Below are positions 16,053 to 24,415 of a stretch of 64,000 bases of DNA, piece by piece; position 1 is the first letter of the stretch; the number at the start of each line of letters is the position of its first letter. Source of the DNA: Ramlibacter tataouinensis (GTDB taxonomy: Bacteria; Pseudomonadota; Gammaproteobacteria; Burkholderiales; Burkholderiaceae_C); the NCBI RefSeq assembly GCF_001580455.1, contig NZ_CP010951.1:1302001-1366000 (forward strand). Reading direction: 5' to 3'. The notes under the pieces were generated by a model. It had not been told where the DNA came from, ran no database searches, and saw nothing but the letters and a program-made list of their open reading frames with translations. Both the position numbers and the translations under genes were made by a program.

Positions 16053-17413
16053 GCGCCGCCGACGCACGCGATTGCCCCGTGACCGGCGCCACGCCGGCGG
16101 CGCTGCTGGCCTACGAGCGCGCGCTGGCGGCCTTTCTCGGCTGGCGCAGCGGCACCGAGGAGGCGCTGGCCCAGGCGCTGCAGCAGTCGCCCGGTTTCGT
16201 GATGGCGCATCTGCTGCAGGCCTACCTGCTGGCGTGCGGGCGCGACCCGAAGGGCGTGCGTCTGGCGCGCCCGGTGGTTGCGCGCGCCGCCGCGCTGCGC
16301 GCCAACAGCCGCGAGCAGGGCCACCTCGCCGTCCTGGCAGCCGTCATCGATGACGACTACGAAGCGGCCAAGGCCCGCCTCGGCGATGTGCTGGATACCT
16401 ATCCGCGCGATGCAGTCGCACTGCACGTGGCGCATGCGTTCGACCACGTCACCGGTGATGTCGCGCGCCTGCACGATCGCGTTGCCGCGGTGCTGCCCGA
16501 GTGGTCGGCCGACCTGCCGGGCTACCACACGGTGCTGGCCATGCACGCTTTCGGCCTGGGCGAGTGCGGCGACTTCGAGCGCGCCGAGGAGACCGCGCGC
16601 GACGCCCTCGCCCTGAACCCCGCCAATGCGCGGGCCCACCATGTGATGGCGCACGTGTTCGAGATGACCGGCCGCACCGCCGAGGGCCTGCGCTGGATGA
16701 ACGCGCACATCCAGGACTGGGCCGAGGACAGCCTGGTCAGCACCCATTGCTGGTGGCACCTGGCGCTGTTCCACCTGGCGCAAGGCGAGGCCGACCGCGC
16801 GCTCGCGCTGTACGACCGGCGCGTCAGGGCCGTGCCGTCGGAGGGGATCGCCGACCTGATCGACGCCGCCGCCCTGCTCTGGCGCCTTGAACTCGAAGGC
16901 AGCACGGACACCCGTGCGCGTTGGCAGGAACTGTCCGCCGCGTGGTCACCGCACATCGACGACGGCTTTTGCAGTTTTAACGACGTTCACGCCATGCTGG
17001 CCTTCGTCGGCGCGCGCGATTGGCAGCGCGCCCTGAGGCTGGAGCGCGCGCTGGCGGCCGCGCAGAACCTGCCAACGCGGCATGGTCAGACCACGCTGCA
17101 GCTCGGCCTGCCGGCGTGCCGGGCGCTGATCGCCTTCTGCCGTGGCGACGACGCGCTCGCGACCAGCTTGCTGGCCAGCCTGCCGGCGCACGCGCACCGC
17201 CTGGGTGGCAGCCACGCGCAGCGCGATGTGCTGCACCTGACGCTGCTGAAAGCCGTCGAACGCTTGCGCCGTCCGCCGCGGATCGTCCTGAGGTCGAGTG
17301 GAAGAGCGAGAGATGGCCTGCACGGACGGGATCGAACCCCGGTCAAGCCGGCTGGAAGGCAGGCGCTCCATTCCACTGAGCTGCGGGCAGCCGACCGGGC
17401 CCTGGATGCTTGA
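16049..17413 (+). CDS. TPR repeat protein (TPR38-like)
   Basis: A 454-residue soluble protein made of helix-turn-helix repeats. The spacing of segments such as NPANARAHHVMAHVFEMTG and DDYEAAKARLGDVLDTYP shows tetratricopeptide repeats across residues 15-400. It resembles the TPR38 family, whose bacterial members are uncharacterised. It is coupled to the upstream membrane peptide by ATGA. The last 35 residues are basic and unlike the rest; they are read through an antisense tRNA-like element (17314-17390), so the original C-terminus was probably shorter and has been changed by that sequence. Confidence 0.8.
   Translation: MSAADARDCPVTGATPAALLAYERALAAFLGWRSGTEEALAQALQQSPGFVMAHLLQAYLLACGRDPKGVRLARPVVARAAALRANSREQGHLAVLAAVIDDDYEAAKARLGDVLDTYPRDAVALHVAHAFDHVTGDVARLHDRVAAVLPEWSADLPGYHTVLAMHAFGLGECGDFERAEETARDALALNPANARAHHVMAHVFEMTGRTAEGLRWMNAHIQDWAEDSLVSTHCWWHLALFHLAQGEADRALALYDRRVRAVPSEGIADLIDAAALLWRLELEGSTDTRARWQELSAAWSPHIDDGFCSFNDVHAMLAFVGARDWQRALRLERALAAAQNLPTRHGQTTLQLGLPACRALIAFCRGDDALATSLLASLPAHAHRLGGSHAQRDVLHLTLLKAVERLRRPPRIVLRSSGRARDGLHGRDRTPVKPAGRQALHSTELRAADRALDA
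17314..17390 (-). tRNA. tRNA-Gly(UCC)-like element, probably degenerate
   Basis: On the minus strand 77 bases fit a tRNA outline: a 7-bp acceptor stem CTGCCCG/CGTGCAG with one mismatch, a perfect D stem GCTC/GAGC, an anticodon loop CTTCCAG (UCC, glycine), a TTCGATC T-loop and an encoded CCA end. The anticodon stem and the T stem each contain two mismatches and one wobble, so the molecule is likely a decayed or non-canonical tRNA. It lies antisense inside the 3' end of the TPR gene. Confidence 0.4.
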
Positions 17414-17548
17414 TTGCCGGGCGGCGCCATGGGATTCGAGCCGCGTGCGCGACCGCGGGCTCATGAGAAGGGCAAGGGGGCGGCGGCGTTATGCTGCCGT
17501 CCCTGTCGTGCACGGCCTGGCCGTCGCCGGAAACCCAACTGCCCTCCC

Positions 17549-18160
17549 ATGGACCCCTTGCTGCTCATCCCACTGTTACTCATCGCCTGCTGGATGCTCA
17601 AATCCTGGCAGCAGGGTCGTCGCATCGCGCTGCTCGGGCATTTCCTGTCGCGCCATCGCATCGAGAAGAACATGGAAACGCTGACGCAGGGGTATTTGCG
17701 CGCGCTCGGCGAGGCCGAGCCTGACCGCCAGCAGCACGTCTGGGGCGTCCTGCGCCCCACTGAACAGGAACTGTGCTCCCAGGTCACGCGCCTGGCCTCG
17801 GACTTTGCGTCCGCCGATCCGGCGCTCGTGCGGGTCAGCTTGCTGCCGATCTGGGTGCCGTTCTCATTCGCCATCTTCCGGAGTTTCGACATGCGCGAAG
17901 CGCTGGCCATCCATGCGCGCGGCATCCGTCGCGCCATCGACGCCAACGCTGCCACATCGCCGCGTGAACGCGCCTTCGCCATCTCTGCCGAACTGTTCCT
18001 GATGCAACACACCTGCCACTGGTTCTGCAGAACCAAGACGGTTGCGTCCGCGCGCATGCTGTCGCGCCATCAGACCTCGTACGACCAATTGGTGTCCGCC
18101 GTGACGCCGCAAACCCGGTCGGAGTACCTGGCTCTCGTGCGGCATCGCGGGCAAGCATGA
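17549..18160 (+). CDS. Hypothetical membrane-anchored protein
   Basis: A 203-residue protein with an N-terminal transmembrane helix (residues 3-14, Leu/Ile-rich) and a soluble helical domain. The positively charged segment after the helix puts the body in the cytoplasm. No known family is recognised; the sequence has a conserved-looking LLPIWVPFSFAIFRSFDMREALA patch and several Cys/His residues near the C-terminus. The ATG at 17549 begins the hydrophobic segment; the open frame upstream to 17414 is Arg/Pro-rich and probably not translated. Confidence 0.65.
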   Translation: MDPLLLIPLLLIACWMLKSWQQGRRIALLGHFLSRHRIEKNMETLTQGYLRALGEAEPDRQQHVWGVLRPTEQELCSQVTRLASDFASADPALVRVSLLPIWVPFSFAIFRSFDMREALAIHARGIRRAIDANAATSPRERAFAISAELFLMQHTCHWFCRTKTVASARMLSRHQTSYDQLVSAVTPQTRSEYLALVRHRGQA

Positions 18161-18235
18161 CGCGTCCCGAGCCGCTTCCGCCGCGCCTGTGAGCCTATTG
18201 ACAGGTGCCGGACGCGATCCCGCCCGAGGTTTGAT

Positions 18236-19348
18236 TCATCCGTAGTGCACCACGGAGCGGATCGACTTGCCTGCGTGCATCAGGTCGAAGGCCTCGTTGA
18301 TGCCGGTCAGCGGCATCGTGTGGGTGACGAAGGGTGCGAGCTGGATCGTGCCCTTCATCGCGTCCTCCACCATGCCCGGCAGCTGGCTGCGGCCCTTGAC
18401 CCCGCCGAAGGCCGTACCCAGCCAGCGTCGGCCGGTGACCAGCTGGAACGGCCGGGTCGCGATTTCCTGGCCCGCGCCGGCCACGCCGATGATCACGGAC
18501 TGGCCCCAGCCGCGGTGGGCACACTCCAGGGCCGCGCGCATGACGCTGACATTGCCGATGCATTCGAAGGAGTGATCCACGCCCCACCCGGTCATCTCGA
18601 CGATGACCTGCTGGATCGGTTTGGGGTGGTCATCGGGATTGACGCAATCCGTCGCACCGAAGGTCCTGGCCAGGTCGAACTTGCCGGGGTTGGTGTCGAT
18701 CGCGATGATCCGGCCGGCCTTGGCCATCTTCGCTCCCTGGATCACCGCCAAGCCGATGCCGCCCAGGCCGAACACGGCCACGCTGTCGCCCTCCTGCACC
18801 TTGGCCGTGTTCTTGACTGCGCCCAGACCGGTGGTCACGCCGCAGCCCAGCAGGCAGACCTGCTCGGGGTTGGCCCGCGGGTTGATCCTGGCCAGCGATA
18901 CCTCAGCAACCACGGTGTACTCGCTGAAGGTGGAGCAGCCCATGTAGTGGTAGACCGGCTGGCCGTTGAAGGAGAAGCGGCTCGTGCCGTCGGGCATCAC
19001 GCCCTTGCCCTGCGTGGCGCGCACGGACACACACAGGTTGGTCTTTCCGCTCTTGCAGAACAGGCATTGGCCGCACTCGGCCGTGTAGAGCGGAATCACG
19101 TGGTCGCCCGGCTGCACGCTGGTCACGCCCTCGCCCGTTTCGACGACGATGCCGGCGCCCTCATGCCCCAGCACCGCGGGGAACAGCCCTTCGGGGTCGT
19201 CCCCCGACAGGGTGAACGCATCGGTGTGGCAGACACCCGTGTGCGTGATCCTGACCAGTACCTCGCCCTTCCTGGGCGGAGCGACATCGATCTCGACGAT
19301 CTGCAGCGGTTTTCCGGCTTCGAAGGCAACGGCGGCACGGGACTTCAT
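18236..19348 (-). CDS. frmA: S-(hydroxymethyl)glutathione dehydrogenase / class III alcohol dehydrogenase
   Basis: A 370-residue cytoplasmic zinc- and NAD-dependent enzyme that oxidises S-hydroxymethylglutathione, the adduct of formaldehyde and glutathione. It also reduces S-nitrosoglutathione. The catalytic zinc site GVCHTD and GHEGAG, the structural zinc cluster CGQCLFCKSGKTNLC and the Rossmann motif GLGGIGLAVIQG are all intact. The length is normal for the family. Neither frmR nor frmB lies beside it, so its regulation is not visible. Divergent upstream DNA leads to a small reading frame and a thioredoxin gene. Confidence 0.96.
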   Translation of the reverse strand: MKSRAAVAFEAGKPLQIVEIDVAPPRKGEVLVRITHTGVCHTDAFTLSGDDPEGLFPAVLGHEGAGIVVETGEGVTSVQPGDHVIPLYTAECGQCLFCKSGKTNLCVSVRATQGKGVMPDGTSRFSFNGQPVYHYMGCSTFSEYTVVAEVSLARINPRANPEQVCLLGCGVTTGLGAVKNTAKVQEGDSVAVFGLGGIGLAVIQGAKMAKAGRIIAIDTNPGKFDLARTFGATDCVNPDDHPKPIQQVIVEMTGWGVDHSFECIGNVSVMRAALECAHRGWGQSVIIGVAGAGQEIATRPFQLVTGRRWLGTAFGGVKGRSQLPGMVEDAMKGTIQLAPFVTHTMPLTGINEAFDLMHAGKSIRSVVHYG

Positions 19349-19524
19349 CTTTCACAAGCTCCAAAAAGAATGGGTTAAATGCAGACGCAGCTTCGCTAGT
19401 CACCACGCACGACTCGCGCCAGCATTGTCCACGCACGAACCCGAAGGTCGCGGGCTGCCGGCACGCGCCGGCGAAGCCGGCTACGGCCAGAGGTAAGCTT
19501 GGGCATCGTTCTTGAGGAGGCGTC

Positions 19525-19641
19525 GTGCCAACTCCGGCTATTCTGAAACCCATCAAGGCGTTCGCCGAAAGAGCGCAGCCTTGGGCCGGCGCAGGCGGTC
19601 TGCCGATGGCGGCGCGCCAGTCGAAAGGACAGGGACATTGA
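19525..19641 (+). CDS. Possible 38-residue leader peptide before the thioredoxin gene
   Basis: A GTG start with a very strong GAGGAGG ribosome site opens a 38-codon frame whose stop lies 5 bases before the thioredoxin ATG. The peptide (beginning MPTPAILKPIKAFAERAQPW) is basic with no signal sequence. The ribosome site and tight junction suggest translational coupling; the sequence itself gives no family. It may be only a leader. Confidence 0.35.
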   Translation: MPTPAILKPIKAFAERAQPWAGAGGLPMAARQSKGQGH

Positions 19642-19646
19642 TCAGC

Positions 19647-20189
19647 ATGGCCGCTTTCGACCTGCAGCTAGAGACCGCAAGCTCCCGCCGGTGCTGGCTG
19701 ATTGCAGCCGCCTTGCTGCCCCTTGCCCCCGCGGCATTGGCCGAATCGGGCTCACAGCGCAGACCCTGGCCGCGCTCGCGCCCGACGCCCGCCGTCGAAC
19801 TCCGGTTCGCCAATGGCGACAGCTGGACTCCCGCCTCTTCGGTCGGCAGCCCCGTGCTCCTCAATTTTTGGGCGAGCTGGTGCGAACCTTGCCGTGCCGA
19901 AATGCCGTCGCTGCAAGCGCTCGCCCGACATCGCCAGGCCAATGGACTGCGGGTGCTGGCCATCAACTACAAGGAAAGCGAAGCGGCCGTGCGCCGCTTC
20001 ACCGGTTCGACGGGGCTGGACCTTCCAGTGCTGTTCGATCCGGAGGGCGCCGCAGCCAAGGCTTTCGGGGTCCGCATCTTCCCCAGCACCGTTGCCATCG
20101 ACCGCAGCGGCCGCGTGAGATTCGTGGTGACAGGGGAGTTCGACTGGAACAGCCCGCTCGCGGGGCGATGGGTCTCGGAACTCCTGTAG
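19647..20189 (+). CDS. TlpA/ResA-like thiol-disulfide oxidoreductase
   Basis: A 180-residue periplasmic thioredoxin-fold protein. A signal peptide or anchor occupies residues 13-32, preceded by twin arginines (SSRRCW). The redox site is WASWC79-E-P-C82 and the cis-proline loop is FGVRIFPST. TlpA-like proteins reduce disulfides in the periplasm, for example during cytochrome c maturation; the partner here is unknown. ATG 19647 is likely; an in-frame TTG at 19638 with an AGGGA site is an alternative. It is convergent with merP. Confidence 0.85.
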   Translation: MAAFDLQLETASSRRCWLIAAALLPLAPAALAESGSQRRPWPRSRPTPAVELRFANGDSWTPASSVGSPVLLNFWASWCEPCRAEMPSLQALARHRQANGLRVLAINYKESEAAVRRFTGSTGLDLPVLFDPEGAAAKAFGVRIFPSTVAIDRSGRVRFVVTGEFDWNSPLAGRWVSELL

Positions 20190-20205
20190 CGGCCGCGGCG
20201 AGCTA

Positions 20206-20490
20206 CTACTCGTCCGCCAAAAAGGAGGGATAGCCCGCGGCGTCCGTCGCCTTCGTGAGTGCGGCGACGTCGGCCTTGGTGTCGTCGAAGGTCACCTTGG
20301 CATTGCGGCGGGCGTAGCTCACGACCACGCCGCTCACACCCGGCACCTTCTTGAGCGCAATACGGATCGTCACCGGGCAGGTGTCACAGTGCATGGTGGG
20401 CACGCTCAGGGTCACCTGGCGCGTCGCCGCGCAAGCAGAGCCCGCCGCGAACAGGAGTGTGGCCGCAACAATCGCAATCGACTTGCTCAT
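20206..20490 (-). CDS. merP: Periplasmic mercuric-ion binding protein
   Basis: A 94-residue periplasmic protein with a signal peptide (1-21) and one HMA domain. The metal site reads TMHC35-DTC38-P, and the GTPKVEGV-like segment is KKVPGVSGVVV, as in MerP. MerP binds Hg(II) and hands it to MerT. It is the last gene of the transglutaminase-merT-merP unit, starting 10 bases after the merT stop. Length is normal (about 91 residues). No merR or merA is present in this window. Confidence 0.88.
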   Translation of the reverse strand: MSKSIAIVAATLLFAAGSACAATRQVTLSVPTMHCDTCPVTIRIALKKVPGVSGVVVSYARRNAKVTFDDTKADVAALTKATDAAGYPSFLADE

Positions 20491-20500
20491 TCAGGCTCTT

Positions 20501-20842
20501 TCAGTAGAACAGGGGCGCCGCGAGCGGCACGAGAATCGGCACCAGGGTGAGGGTGACAACCACCCAGAACCAGCGACGCGCCGACGCGCCGACGCGCCGG
20601 CAATCAGCGGCACTGCCCCGGTCGCAGGCATTGGCCGAAGGCCGGTAAAGCAGCCACGCTGCCCAGGAGAGCGAGGCGACCGCCAGCGCCGACAGCGCGA
20701 GCGCGTACGGCTCGACCCGCTGCAGTTGTCCGATCCACGCGCCGGAAATCCCGACGACGGCGAATACCAGCGGCATGACGCAGCAGGCGGACGACAGCAG
20801 CGCGGCGATGCCGGCGAGCGTCAGCGCCGACGCGCTTCCCAT
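20501..20842 (-). CDS. merT: Mercuric ion transporter
   Basis: A 113-residue inner-membrane protein with three predicted helices. The vicinal cysteines C20-C21 in the first helix (SSACCVMPLV) and the second pair C73/C81 in the loop match MerT, as do the GAWIGQLQRVEPY and C-terminal FWVVV...PLFY segments. MerT moves Hg(II) from MerP into the cytoplasm. Three tandem 8-bp units (20575-20598) lie within the coding sequence near codons 82-90. The start at 20842 has no obvious ribosome site. It is part of an operon with the upstream transglutaminase gene and merP. Confidence 0.85.
   Translation of the reverse strand: MGSASALTLAGIAALLSSACCVMPLVFAVVGISGAWIGQLQRVEPYALALSALAVASLSWAAWLLYRPSANACDRGSAADCRRVGASARRWFWVVVTLTLVPILVPLAAPLFY
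20575..20598. repeat. Three tandem 8-bp units inside merT
   Basis: The unit GACGCGCC is repeated exactly three times. Because 8 is not a multiple of 3, gain or loss of a single unit would shift the merT frame and remove its last helix. Confidence 0.8.
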
Positions 20843-20898
20843 GTCCGATGCACGATCAGGCCGGCGCCGCAGGGCAGCCCTTGTTCTGGCCCGCACGC

Positions 20899-22011
20899 TC
20901 ACGCAGTGACCTCGCGGGCCGTGATCTGGTATGCGAAGGTGTCGGGGTCGTAGGGGTCGCGGGCGCCCGCGGCCGTTTCGGCCTGCGGGTACATGAAGAA
21001 CCCGAGTTTGCCCCGCTTCGCGCCCGGCAGGCGGATGTCGCTGGCGGTGTTGAAGCCCATCCAGTTGCCTTCCCAGCTGCCGAAAAGCGCCTTGCGCACC
21101 GGCGCCACGATCGGATGGCCGGCATCCTTGATCCATTCCGCGGTTTCCTGGCGCATGACCTTGGTCACGTCCGCCGGGTCCATGGCCACCCAGCCGTGCT
21201 CCTTCAGGTGCACCTCGGCACGGCAATGCTGCGCACCCTTGAGGCTGGCCGGGTTCGCACCCAGCTCGCGGTAGCCGAATGCACTCGGCGCCAAACGCAG
21301 GCCATAGATGTCGCGCGCCGGCAGTCCGGCAGCGCGGCACAGCCCGACGAAAAGCGCATTGATGTCCGCGCACTTGCCGCTCAGGTTGCCGGTCTCCAGC
21401 ATGGCCTTGATGTCACCCTCGCCGCAGCCGCGAACCTTGGGCTCGCGATACGTGCTGACGACAACCCAGTCGTAGATGCGCTGCGCCTTCTCGCGATCGC
21501 TGCGTGCGCCAAGCACGATCTGCGTCGCCACCTTGCGCACGATGCCGTCGGTGACGATCCGCTCGCTGGGGGCAAGCCACTTGCGCAGGTCGGCCGGGTC
21601 CGCGGGAGCGCCAGCGAGGCCCTGCTTCCAGTCCACCGCACGGCTCTGCGTCTCGACCCGGTTGCTGAGCACGATGGTCGGCTCGGACGTGCCGTCGTCG
21701 AAGCGCGCGACCAGGACCTTCGCGCCTGTCGTGCCGTCGGCCACGAGGCGCGCGTCGCTGGCGTTCCCCGACCAGCTTGTATTCACGGTACGTTGCCACG
21801 GCGTCTCGAGCGACGGCACCGGCAGCCACACGAGGGAGCCGCCGGCCGACTCGCGCAGCTTGACGGTCGTCGTCACCTCGAACGCCCGCCAGCCGGCGGG
21901 CAAGGGTTCGAACCGGCGCGCGGCCTGCTCCGCGCGGATCACGGGGGCGCCTGCCATCGCCAGTATGGCGGAAGCGGTGTGGACAAATGATCGACGAGAA
22001 AGGTGAGTCAT
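20899..22011 (-). CDS. Transglutaminase-like protein with Tat signal
   Basis: A 370-residue exported protein. SRRSFV near the N-terminus followed by a hydrophobic stretch is a twin-arginine signal. The transglutaminase/protease triad is visible as C214 (SGKCADIN), H268 (AEVHLKEHGW) and D278 (AMDPAD). Bacterial members act as proteases or cross-linkers; the substrate is unknown. The 56-base gap to merT on the same strand suggests co-transcription, giving an unusual link between a thiol enzyme and mercury transport. I placed the start at ATG 22011, just before the Tat motif. Confidence 0.82.
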   Translation of the reverse strand: MTHLSRRSFVHTASAILAMAGAPVIRAEQAARRFEPLPAGWRAFEVTTTVKLRESAGGSLVWLPVPSLETPWQRTVNTSWSGNASDARLVADGTTGAKVLVARFDDGTSEPTIVLSNRVETQSRAVDWKQGLAGAPADPADLRKWLAPSERIVTDGIVRKVATQIVLGARSDREKAQRIYDWVVVSTYREPKVRGCGEGDIKAMLETGNLSGKCADINALFVGLCRAAGLPARDIYGLRLAPSAFGYRELGANPASLKGAQHCRAEVHLKEHGWVAMDPADVTKVMRQETAEWIKDAGHPIVAPVRKALFGSWEGNWMGFNTASDIRLPGAKRGKLGFFMYPQAETAAGARDPYDPDTFAYQITAREVTA

Positions 22012-22199
22012 GCGAGGTTCCGGACGATTCGCGATAGCCATCTGCAGACGTGGCGGCGCTTCAGCTGAGGACGCGATTTTGCCAAAGTGCGATCTGGGCG
22101 TCGCTCAGCCGTGAAGGCCGCCAGGGTTGCGCGGCTGGTTTCGGTGCGAGGAAGCCCGCCGTTCTCGCAAGGATGCCTTGGGCGGCAAGCTCCCCGGAT

Positions 22200-24344
22200 T
22201 CAAAACAAATCGATGGACTGCCGCAGCAAGGCTGTTGGGTCGGCACTCGGTCCGACGAGGATCTCGACCTCGCCCGCCTCGAACAGGGACTGCAGGTCCG
22301 GCCCGAGATAGCGCAACTCGGCCGCCGGCAGATCCATCTCGACCCAGCCGGCTTCGCCGGGCCGCAAGCGCAGCTTCGCGAACCCCTTGAGCTCGAGCAG
22401 AGGCCGCGTGACGCGACTGAGTTTGTCGTGAACGAATAGGAAAATGGTCTCCTCGGCCTTACGCGCGCCTTCGTTTCGAAGCCGGACGCTGACTTTGAGC
22501 GTGTCCCGTTCGCCTGCGTGTCGCGGTACGACCTGCAGCGCGTCGTAGTGAAAACGGCCGTAGGTCAAACCGTGGCCGAAGGGGTACAGCGGTGTGTTGG
22601 CTACGTCCTGGTACCTGCTCGTGTAGTGGTCGGCGGGGTTCATCGGCCGGCCGGTGGGACGCTGGCCGAAGTAGATTGGCACCTGCCCGACGGCGCGCGG
22701 CCAACTCATCGCCGTGCGACCGCTGGGCGACACCAGGCCCGTGACCACATCGGCCACCGCGTTGCCGGCTTCGACGCCGAGAAACCAGGCCGCCAGCAGC
22801 GCATCGGCGTGTTCGGACAGCCAGGGGATGACCAGCGGGCGGCCCGAAAACAAGATCGCGACGACGGGGATGCCTTGGTCGTGTGCACGGGCCGTCACCG
22901 CTTTGGCGAATGCCATCTGCCGGCCGGGGAGCGCCGGCGTGGCGCGGCTCGCCGCCTCCCCGCTCATGGTCGCACGCTCACCCAAGCACAGCAGGACGGC
23001 GTCGACGCCGTCGCACAGCGCGGCGGCGGCTTCGATGCCACTTTCGTCATCGCTCTCGATGGCGACGCCAGCGGCGTGGCGGATGGCGGTCTCTGGCAGC
23101 GCGGCGCGCAGGCCGCCGAGCACGCTGACGGCCGGCTCGTGTTCGCCGGCGCCCCACCACGGGCCCTTCATCTCGGTGCTCGCGTCGGCCAGCGGGCCGA
23201 TGACGCACAGCGTTTTCACCACGGCAGGCAAGGGCAGCGTGTCGCGCTCGTTCTTCAGCATGACGACCGCCCTGCGCCCCACGTCGCGCGCGAGCGCATG
23301 TCGCTCGGCAACGGCCGTCGCGGGTTCCGGACTCGCGCCGCGGCGGTAGGGATCGTCGAACAGGCCCAACCGATCCTTGAGCCGCAACACGCGGCGCACA
23401 CAAGCGTTGATCTCTTCGATCGTCACCCGGCCTTGCTCGAGCGCGACCGGCAGCCCCTTGCGATACGCGTCGGCCATCATGTCGATGTCAACGCCGGCGC
23501 GCAGCGCCAGCACCGCGGCATCGACGAGATCTGCGGCAATTCCATGCTTGATCAACTCCGCGATCGCGTTGTAGTCGCTGACGATCACGCCGCCCCAGCC
23601 CATCTCGCCGCGCAGCCAGTCGCGCAGCAAGAGGACGTGCGCCGTCATGGGCACGCCGTTCAGATCGGTGAAGGCCGGCATCAGCGTCGCGACGCCGGCG
23701 CCGATCGCCGCTTCGAAGCCTGGCAGATGCACTTCGCGCAACGCGCGCTCGGAGATGTCCACGGCGGCGTAGTCCCGCCCCGCGGTGACCGGGCCGTACG
23801 CGACGAAATGCTTTGCACAGGCAGCCAGTGAATCGGCCGACGACAGGTCGCTCCCCTGGAAACCACGCACCTTGGCCTGCGCGATGCGCGCATTGAGCCA
23901 GGGGTCTTCGCCAGGGCCTTCCGCCGTACGGCCCCAGCGGGGATCGCGCGACACGTCGAGCATGGGCGCAAAAGTCATCGCCAGACCTTCGGCCGCGCCT
24001 TCGCGCGCGGCTTCGCGCGCCGTGCGCTCCCAGAGGGTTTCATCGAAGACACCCGCCTCCGCGAGCGGGATCGGAAAGAGCGTGCGATGACCGTGGATGA
24101 TGTCCAGGCCGATCAGCAGCGGAATGCCGAGCCGCGACTTCTCGACGGCCAGCCGCTGCATCTCGTGCACCGGCCCGGCCCCCACCAGGTTCAGCAGGTT
24201 CCCGATCGTGCCGTCGATGATAGCCCGCGTGGTATTGCCCGCGATCACCGGCCCGGTCACCGCATGGCTGCAGGCCGTCATCGTCAGCTGGCCCAGCTTT
24301 TCAGCGAGCGTCATCCGCCCCAGGAGGGTATCAATGCGACTCAT
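22200..24344 (-). CDS. GH3 family beta-glucosidase
   Basis: A 714-residue cytoplasmic glycoside hydrolase that removes glucose from beta-linked oligosaccharides. The catalytic nucleophile is D257 in GVIVSDYNAI; KHF and the GRDYAAVDIS segment of the (beta/alpha)8 domain, the second alpha/beta domain and the C-terminal fibronectin-like domain (GLTYGRFHYD onward) are all present. The start at 24344 fits GH3 proteins; the open frame upstream to 24422 lacks a ribosome site. No signal peptide. It ends the glycan operon that begins with the ABC gene at 32788 and likely finishes breakdown of imported or released oligosaccharides. Confidence 0.92.
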   Translation of the reverse strand: MSRIDTLLGRMTLAEKLGQLTMTACSHAVTGPVIAGNTTRAIIDGTIGNLLNLVGAGPVHEMQRLAVEKSRLGIPLLIGLDIIHGHRTLFPIPLAEAGVFDETLWERTAREAAREGAAEGLAMTFAPMLDVSRDPRWGRTAEGPGEDPWLNARIAQAKVRGFQGSDLSSADSLAACAKHFVAYGPVTAGRDYAAVDISERALREVHLPGFEAAIGAGVATLMPAFTDLNGVPMTAHVLLLRDWLRGEMGWGGVIVSDYNAIAELIKHGIAADLVDAAVLALRAGVDIDMMADAYRKGLPVALEQGRVTIEEINACVRRVLRLKDRLGLFDDPYRRGASPEPATAVAERHALARDVGRRAVVMLKNERDTLPLPAVVKTLCVIGPLADASTEMKGPWWGAGEHEPAVSVLGGLRAALPETAIRHAAGVAIESDDESGIEAAAALCDGVDAVLLCLGERATMSGEAASRATPALPGRQMAFAKAVTARAHDQGIPVVAILFSGRPLVIPWLSEHADALLAAWFLGVEAGNAVADVVTGLVSPSGRTAMSWPRAVGQVPIYFGQRPTGRPMNPADHYTSRYQDVANTPLYPFGHGLTYGRFHYDALQVVPRHAGERDTLKVSVRLRNEGARKAEETIFLFVHDKLSRVTRPLLELKGFAKLRLRPGEAGWVEMDLPAAELRYLGPDLQSLFEAGEVEILVGPSADPTALLRQSIDLF

Positions 24345-24415
24345 CGGAAACCTGGCAAACAAGACCAAAGGGGCATCATGCTGGAGGCGCCGGCGAGTCG
24401 ATGCAACCGGCAATG

